Part shown: in pieces, positions 38,174 through 42,860 of the stretch | Layout of the letters: each line of letters opens with the position of its first letter | Position numbering within the stretch: position 1 is the stretch's first letter | Assembly (NCBI GenBank): GCA_003216795.1 | Contig: QCIH01000012.1 | Span: 1 to 42,860, forward strand | Reading direction: 5' to 3' | DNA: 42,860 nucleotides | Source: Prochlorococcus sp. AG-402-K16 | GTDB taxonomy: Bacteria; Cyanobacteriota; Cyanobacteriia; PCC-6307; Cyanobiaceae | Translations under genes and position numbers: made by a program | The notes under the pieces: model-generated | The model's input: only the letters and a program-made list of their open reading frames with translations | Databases searched by the model: none | What the model was told of the DNA's origin: nothing

Positions 38174-38902
38174 ATGCAAACTCTAGAATCAAATAAAAAA
38201 ACTATTGAAGAATCGACTAATTCGATTTCTTTAGATTTGCCCGATTTCACTACCGATTCTTACAAGGATGCATACAGCAGAATAAATGCAATTGTTATAG
38301 AGGGAGAGCAAGAGGCTCATGATAATTACATTTCAATAGCAACTTTAATTCCAAATGAGTTAGAGGAGTTAACTAAATTGGCGAGAATGGAAATGAAGCA
38401 TAAAAAAGGCTTTACTGCATGTGGAAGAAATTTAGGTGTAGTAGCTGATATGGAATTCGCAAAAAAATTCTTTTCTAAATTACATGGTAATTTTCAAGTT
38501 GCTCTTGAAAAAGGAAATTTAACAACATGTCTTTTAATACAAGCTATCTTAATTGAAGCATTTGCAATTTCTGCTTATAACGTCTATATAAGAGTTGCAG
38601 ATCCTTTTGCAAAAAAAATAACAGAGGGAGTCGTTAAAGATGAATATCTTCATTTAAATTATGGTCAAGAGTGGCTCAAAGAGAATTTATCTACTTGTAA
38701 AGAAGAATTAATGGAAGCTAATAAGGTTAATCTTCCGTTAATTAAAAAGATGTTAGATGAAGTAGCAGATGACGCATCTGTTTTAGCTATGGACAGAGAA
38801 GAATTAATGGAGGAATTTATGATTGCTTATCAAGACACATTGATGGAAATAGGTCTCGATAATAGAGAAATTGCAAGAATGGCTATGGCAGCTATCGTCT
38901 AA
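38174..38902 (+). CDS. ado: Aldehyde-deformylating oxygenase (cyanobacterial alkane synthesis)
   Basis: 242 residues from ATG 38174 (MQTLESNKK). An in-frame ATG at 38147 would add nine residues, but the shorter form lines up residue for residue with the structurally studied MIT9313 protein. The di-iron ligands fall at Glu45, Glu73, His76, Glu128, Glu157 and His160 in that numbering (EGEQEAH, MEMKH, IEAFAIS, DEYLH). It converts fatty aldehydes to C(n-1) alkanes plus formate, using oxygen and electrons from ferredoxin. Its partner aar follows 108 nt later. Confidence 0.97.
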   Translation: MQTLESNKKTIEESTNSISLDLPDFTTDSYKDAYSRINAIVIEGEQEAHDNYISIATLIPNELEELTKLARMEMKHKKGFTACGRNLGVVADMEFAKKFFSKLHGNFQVALEKGNLTTCLLIQAILIEAFAISAYNVYIRVADPFAKKITEGVVKDEYLHLNYGQEWLKENLSTCKEELMEANKVNLPLIKKMLDEVADDASVLAMDREELMEEFMIAYQDTLMEIGLDNREIARMAMAAIV

Positions 38903-39010
38903 TTACATTTCTAATTAATTAAGAATTTTAATAATTAATCAATCCTATTTAAGTAGTTACCTCTATGCTATTGTTCATATCATCGTATAGAAACCATTTA
39001 TAAATTTTAA

Positions 39011-40051
39011 ATGTTTGGGTTAATAGGCCACTCAACCAGTTTTGAAGATGCAAAAAGAAAAGCTTCGATGCTAGGCTTTGATCATATCGCTGATGGCGAC
39101 TTGGATGTTTGGTGTACTGCTCCTCCTCAGCTTGTTGAAAATGTAGAAGTTAAGAGTGCTACTGGAATATCTATTGAAGGTTCTTATATAGATTCGTGCT
39201 TTGTTCCTGAAATGCTTTCTAGGTTTAAAACGGCTAGAAGAAAAGTACTAAATGCTATGGAACTAGCTCAGAAAAAAGGGATTAACATTACCGCTTTAGG
39301 AGGATTTACTTCTATTATTTTTGAGAATTTTAATCTTCTACAGCATAAACAAATTAGAAATACTTCATTAGAGTGGGAAAGGTTTACTACTGGCAATACT
39401 CATACCGCTTGGGTTATTTGTAAGCAACTAGAAATAAATGCGCCTCGCATTGGGATAGACCTTAAAAAAGCAACTGTTGCTGTAATTGGTGCTACAGGTG
39501 ATATTGGTAGTGCTGTTTGTAGATGGCTTATCAATAAAACTGGGATTTCAGAACTTCTTATGGTAGCAAGACAACAAGAACCACTAGCGCTGTTACAAAA
39601 AGAATTAGATGGTGGCACCGTAACAAGCTTAAATGAGGCATTGCCTCAGGCGGATATTGTTGTATGGGTTGCAAGTATGCCTAAAACTATTGAAATTGAT
39701 AAAGATAACTTAAAAAAACCATGTTTAATGATTGATGGCGGATACCCCAAAAATCTTGATGAGAAATTTCAGGGTGAAAATATTCATGTTTTAAAAGGAG
39801 GTATAGTAGAGTTTTTCAATGATATTGGTTGGAATATGATGGAACTTGCGGAAATGCAAAACCCTCAGCGAGAGATGTTTGCTTGCTTTGCAGAAGCTAT
39901 GATTTTAGAATTTGAAAAGTGCCATACAAACTTTAGTTGGGGAAGAAATAACATTTCCCTTGAAAAGATGGAGTTTATTGGAGCAGCATCTTTAAAGCAT
40001 GGTTTTTCTGCGATTGGACTTGATAAGCAGCCTAAAGTATTAACTGTTTAA
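39011..40051 (+). CDS. aar: Fatty acyl-ACP reductase (aldehyde-forming)
   Basis: 346 residues, full length. Segments include [16 protein letters not shown], the Rossmann motif [13 protein letters not shown] near residue 159 for NADPH, and the catalytic Cys292 in MFACFAE, which forms the acyl-enzyme. It reduces acyl-ACP to the fatty aldehyde used by ADO. It lies 108 nt after ado and only 3 nt before accA, whose product makes malonyl-CoA for the same acyl chains, so aar and accA are likely cotranscribed. Confidence 0.97.
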   Translation: MFGLIGHSTSFEDAKRKASMLGFDHIADGDLDVWCTAPPQLVENVEVKSATGISIEGSYIDSCFVPEMLSRFKTARRKVLNAMELAQKKGINITALGGFTSIIFENFNLLQHKQIRNTSLEWERFTTGNTHTAWVICKQLEINAPRIGIDLKKATVAVIGATGDIGSAVCRWLINKTGISELLMVARQQEPLALLQKELDGGTVTSLNEALPQADIVVWVASMPKTIEIDKDNLKKPCLMIDGGYPKNLDEKFQGENIHVLKGGIVEFFNDIGWNMMELAEMQNPQREMFACFAEAMILEFEKCHTNFSWGRNNISLEKMEFIGAASLKHGFSAIGLDKQPKVLTV

Positions 40052-40054
40052 ATT

Positions 40055-41062
40055 ATGGCTAAACGTTACCTCCTTGATTTCGAAAAGCCTCTTGTTGAAC
40101 TTGAGAAGCAGATAGAGCAAATTAAAGAATTAGCTCGAGATTCAGAAGTTGATGTCAGTCAACAGCTTCTGCAGCTTGAAACCTTAGCTGCTAGGAGAAG
40201 AGAAGAAATATTTAAATCTCTCACTCCTGCTCAAAAGATTCAGGTAGCTAGACATCCTCAAAGACCAAGTACGTTGGATTTTGTTCAAATGTTTTGTGAT
40301 GACTGGATAGAATTACATGGAGACAGAAATGGTGGCGATGATATGGCGCTAATTGGTGGGATAGGTTCGATAAATAATAGACCAGTGTTGATGTTAGGGC
40401 ATCAGAAAGGAAGGGACACAAAAGAAAATGTAGTAAGAAACTTTGGGATGGCAAAACCAGGAGGTTACAGAAAAGCTCTTAGATTAATGCAGCATGCAAA
40501 TAGATTTTCTTTGCCAATTCTTACATTTATTGATACTCCTGGAGCTTATGCTGGTTTAAAGGCTGAAGAACAAGGTCAAGGTGAAGCGATTGCAAGAAAC
40601 CTTCGAGAGATGTTTGGATTGAAAGTCCCAATTGTGGCTACTGTCATTGGAGAAGGAGGTTCAGGAGGCGCACTTGGAATAGGTGTTGCAGATAGGTTAC
40701 TAATGTTCGAACACAGTGTTTACACAGTTGCTAGTCCGGAAGCATGTGCATCAATTTTGTGGAGAGATGCTGCAAAGGCACCAGAAGCTGCATCAGCACT
40801 TAAAATTACAGGCAAAGACTTACTTAAATTGGGGATTATAGATGAGGTATTACCAGAACCTTCTGGTGGGAATAATTGGGCGCCTTTAGATGCTGGCAAC
40901 ACACTAAAAGAGGCTATTGAGAAACACCTTAATGCTTTATTGAAAATGTCTGAAGACGAATTAATTGAGGAAAGATACAAAAAGTTTAGGGTTTTAGGTA
41001 AATTTATCGAAGCGAATAATATTGAAGAGATTTATAGTGAAATCCCACAAAAAACTGAATAA
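40055..41062 (+). CDS. accA: Acetyl-CoA carboxylase carboxyltransferase subunit alpha
   Basis: 335 residues. Diagnostic segments are FDKPL-like [14 protein letters not shown] at the start, [21 protein letters not shown] and [11 protein letters not shown], the CoA and biotin-binding parts of the carboxyltransferase. With AccD it transfers the carboxyl group from biotin to acetyl-CoA, giving malonyl-CoA for fatty acids. accD is not nearby. The stop is 1 nt before the TTG of the SDR gene. Confidence 0.98.
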   Translation: MAKRYLLDFEKPLVELEKQIEQIKELARDSEVDVSQQLLQLETLAARRREEIFKSLTPAQKIQVARHPQRPSTLDFVQMFCDDWIELHGDRNGGDDMALIGGIGSINNRPVLMLGHQKGRDTKENVVRNFGMAKPGGYRKALRLMQHANRFSLPILTFIDTPGAYAGLKAEEQGQGEAIARNLREMFGLKVPIVATVIGEGGSGGALGIGVADRLLMFEHSVYTVASPEACASILWRDAAKAPEAASALKITGKDLLKLGIIDEVLPEPSGGNNWAPLDAGNTLKEAIEKHLNALLKMSEDELIEERYKKFRVLGKFIEANNIEEIYSEIPQKTE

Positions 41063-41063
41063 A

Positions 41064-41771
41064 TTGAAACTAGCTTTTATAACGGGTGCTACGAAAGGTA
41101 TTGGTAGATCTACTGCAATTACATTTGCTAATGCTGGCTGGGATTTAATCTTACTCTCCAGGAATATGGATCTAATGGAGAAACTAAGGAGTGAATTGTT
41201 GACTACTAAATCAAAAATTAACCTAGTAAAATGCGATTTATCTAATCCTCTAGAAATAGAGCTTTGTGTAAAAGAAGCAATTGAGAAGTATGGGTGCCCT
41301 TCAGTATTGATAAATAATGCCGGTTGCGCATTTAATGGCCCTCTAGTTGAAACGGAATTAGGTCAATGGGAACAAACTATTCAAATAAACCTCACAAGTG
41401 TTTTTCAAATTTGTAGTTCAATAATTCCTCAAATGAGAAAAAATGGTGGTTTAGTTATTAATGTTAGTAGTCATGCCTCTTATAATGCATTCCCCCAATG
41501 GGGAGCTTATTGTGTTTCAAAATCGGCACTGGCTATGTTTACTAAATGCTTGAGGGAGGAGGAGAGATCTAATTCAATAAGAGCGTGCACAATAACTCTT
41601 GGTTCAGTAAATACTCCTCTTTGGGACTCCGAATCAATCAATTCTGATTTTGATAGAACTTCTATGCTCTCCTCAAAAGAGGTATCAGAAACTATTCTCT
41701 ACATGGCTCAAAAACCTGAATCACAATTAATCGAAGACTTGACTTTGATGCCTTCTGGCGGAGCATTTTAA
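41064..41771 (+). CDS. Short-chain dehydrogenase/reductase
   Basis: 235 residues from TTG 41064, directly after accA; an in-frame TTG at 41022 would add 14 basic residues inside accA and is less likely. Motifs are TGATKGIGRS (cofactor), NNAG, VINVSSHAS (catalytic Ser) and YCVSK (catalytic Tyr and Lys). The classical SDR type resembles ketoacyl reductases, and the place after accA hints at lipid metabolism, but substrate is unknown. It is followed by folE after 153 nt. Confidence 0.93.
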   Translation: MKLAFITGATKGIGRSTAITFANAGWDLILLSRNMDLMEKLRSELLTTKSKINLVKCDLSNPLEIELCVKEAIEKYGCPSVLINNAGCAFNGPLVETELGQWEQTIQINLTSVFQICSSIIPQMRKNGGLVINVSSHASYNAFPQWGAYCVSKSALAMFTKCLREEERSNSIRACTITLGSVNTPLWDSESINSDFDRTSMLSSKEVSETILYMAQKPESQLIEDLTLMPSGGAF

Positions 41772-41850
41772 ACATATTGTTTATCTGATTAATCTTAAAA
41801 CAGTGATTTTTTTTAGTGCTATTAGAACCCGATTGAACAAGAGAATGTGA

Positions 41851-41856
41851 TATAGT
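41851..41856 (+). promoter_or_regulatory. Candidate extended -10 element for folE
   Basis: TGATATAGT: a -10-like hexamer preceded by TGn, 68 nt before the folE ATG. A TTGAAC at 41833 is too close (12 nt) for a -35. Confidence 0.4.
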
Positions 41857-41924
41857 ATATGAGCAATAAAGCTTTTGGAAGATACAGTTAATTAAGTTGC
41901 ATACAATTTTCTGTTTAAAATTTT

Positions 41925-42665
41925 ATGACCTCTACATTACCCAACGATAATATTAGAAACTTTGACGACCAGATTACTAATAAACTAATTTCTGAAATTA
42001 TAAGAGATAGAATTAAGAATTCTGGTACAAGATTTAGTGCTAACGATAATATTTCTGATTTTATAAATCCAGGTGAATTAGAAATTTTAGAAAAAGAAGT
42101 AGCCTCAAGAGTTAAAGACTTACTAAAGTCTCTCGTAATTGATGTTGAGAATGATCATAATACTCAAGAAACTGCTGAAAGAGTCTCAAAAATGTATCTA
42201 AATGAAGTTTTTAAAGGTAGATATCATGAACAACCTAAAGTTACAAGTTTTCCTAATGACAAGAATCTTGATGAAATTTATACAGTTGGTCCAATTTCAG
42301 TAAGATCTGCATGTTCACATCACTTAGTCCCAATTCTTGGAGAGTGCTGGATAGGTATTAAACCTGGGAAAAAAGTCATAGGACTTTCAAAATTTGCTAG
42401 AGTTGCTGATTGGGTTTTTTCAAGACCTCATATTCAGGAAGAAGCTGTAATGATCCTTGCAGATGAAATTGAAAAACTATGTGAGCCTAAAGGTTTAGGC
42501 ATTATTGTAAAGGCCCAACATTATTGTATGAAGTGGAGGGGAGTTAAAGAACCAAATACAAGCATGATTAATTCTGTTGTGAGAGGTGATTTTAGACACG
42601 ATTTAAGTTTAAAACAAGAATTTTTTGAACTTGTAAAACAGCAGTCCGCTACTAATAATTACTAA
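41925..42665 (+). CDS. folE: GTP cyclohydrolase I
   Basis: 246 residues. The zinc and active-site motifs SACSHHLVP (Cys and His ligands) and QHYCMKWRG (second Cys) are intact, with ETAERV in the N-terminal half. It opens GTP to dihydroneopterin triphosphate, the first step to tetrahydrofolate and other pterins, and connects with the pterin dehydratase at 681-971. The N-terminus is about 50 residues longer than the minimal catalytic core. Its stop overlaps the stop of the convergent trpF. Confidence 0.97.
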   Translation: MTSTLPNDNIRNFDDQITNKLISEIIRDRIKNSGTRFSANDNISDFINPGELEILEKEVASRVKDLLKSLVIDVENDHNTQETAERVSKMYLNEVFKGRYHEQPKVTSFPNDKNLDEIYTVGPISVRSACSHHLVPILGECWIGIKPGKKVIGLSKFARVADWVFSRPHIQEEAVMILADEIEKLCEPKGLGIIVKAQHYCMKWRGVKEPNTSMINSVVRGDFRHDLSLKQEFFELVKQQSATNNY

Positions 42666-42860
42666 ATTCTTTTTAACAACTTAAAAATATTCTCTGTTTT
42701 TTTAATATCTTTGTAACCAGGAGATATTTCAATACTACTTGAAATATCTAGTCCATCTGGTTTGAAGTCAGTGAGGATTTCATCAATCCATTCAATTGAG
42801 ATTCCACCTGCTAACCACCATGGTTTGCTAAATTGCAGATTCTTTAGATAAATAGAATTT
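42662..42860 (-). CDS. trpF: Phosphoribosylanthranilate isomerase (partial, C-terminal 65 residues)
   Basis: The frame from TAG at 42664-42662 to the window edge translates to PWWLAGGIS, then the segment GLDISSSIEISPGYKD, the C-terminal phosphate-binding end of TrpF (usual form DVSSGVE..PG.KD; here Ser replaces Gly). TrpF converts phosphoribosylanthranilate to the carboxyphenylamino ribulose phosphate in tryptophan synthesis. The rest lies outside. The stops of trpF and folE overlap by 4 nt. Confidence 0.9.
   Translation of the reverse strand, partial: NSIYLKNLQFSKPWWLAGGISIEWIDEILTDFKPDGLDISSSIEISPGYKDIKKTENIFKLLKRI

Noticed and set aside
41022..41063. Upstream TTG start of the SDR inside accA
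   Set aside because: It would add 14 residues before the Rossmann strand, while a TTG directly after the accA stop gives a typical N-terminus.

Overview
The window is a gene-dense, very AT-rich stretch of a streamlined cyanobacterial genome. It is almost certainly Prochlorococcus marinus of a high-light clade. I infer this from the low GC, the short intergenic spaces, psb27, a ferrochelatase with a C-terminal chlorophyll-binding-type helix, a Tab2-family protein, the alkane gene pair ado/aar next to accA, and an ADO sequence that looks like those of high-light Prochlorococcus. It reads as core chromosome. I see no prophage, insertion sequence, CRISPR array, rRNA or tRNA. The one recombinase gene has no mobile-element context. 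Only one gap exceeds 300 bases (5962-6283).

Layout. 1-1462 (minus): a COG0523/CobW GTPase (cut by the left edge), a pterin carbinolamine dehydratase and a YjbQ-family protein. 1571-3726 (plus): an M32 carboxypeptidase and a complete class I pyrophosphatase. 3733-5961 (minus): the principal sigma factor followed by hemC. 6284-8560 (plus): priA. 8561-11120 (minus): DUF2854 protein, argB, and a DUF3153 protein. 11163-12917: a 60-residue protein, ssb (minus), cobK and cutA. 12924-17598 (minus): proS, psb27, purA and a PfkB kinase. 17773-20056 (plus): an HTH protein, a small membrane protein, a second pyrophosphatase with altered active site, an ArsC/Spx-like protein and lepB. 20114-21442 (minus): a tandem histidine phosphatase. 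21558-26277 (plus): a CPBP protease, an FtsL-like protein, ftsI and transaldolase. 26301-30729 (minus): integrase-family recombinase, cobO, pyrH, frr and a geranylgeranyl-reductase-family flavoprotein. 30795-34282 (plus): hemH, ilvB and a small exported SNase-like protein. 34283-37201 (minus): an S1-domain protein, Tab2 and pgeF/yfiH. 37268-42665 (plus): creatininase-family amidase, ado, aar, accA, an SDR and folE. 42662-42860 (minus): the 3' end of trpF.

Themes. Tetrapyrrole and cofactor genes recur (hemC, hemH, cobK, cobO, CobW family, folE, pterin dehydratase). Photosystem care is represented by psb27 and Tab2, and cell-envelope work by ftsI with its FtsL-like partner, lepB and pgeF. The ado-aar pair makes alkanes from fatty acyl-ACP, whose precursor is supplied by accA just downstream.

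I found no clearly new multi-gene system. The most interesting points are: pgeF appears to start at an ATT codon behind a strong Shine-Dalgarno sequence; two pyrophosphatase genes coexist, one with two active-site substitutions; a cryptic FtsL candidate overlaps ftsI as TGATG; Psb27 has no lipobox cysteine; a DUF3153 protein carries a fused helical N-terminus and an internal lipobox-like motif; and TTG starts, several of them overlapping the previous stop as TTGA, are unusually common.
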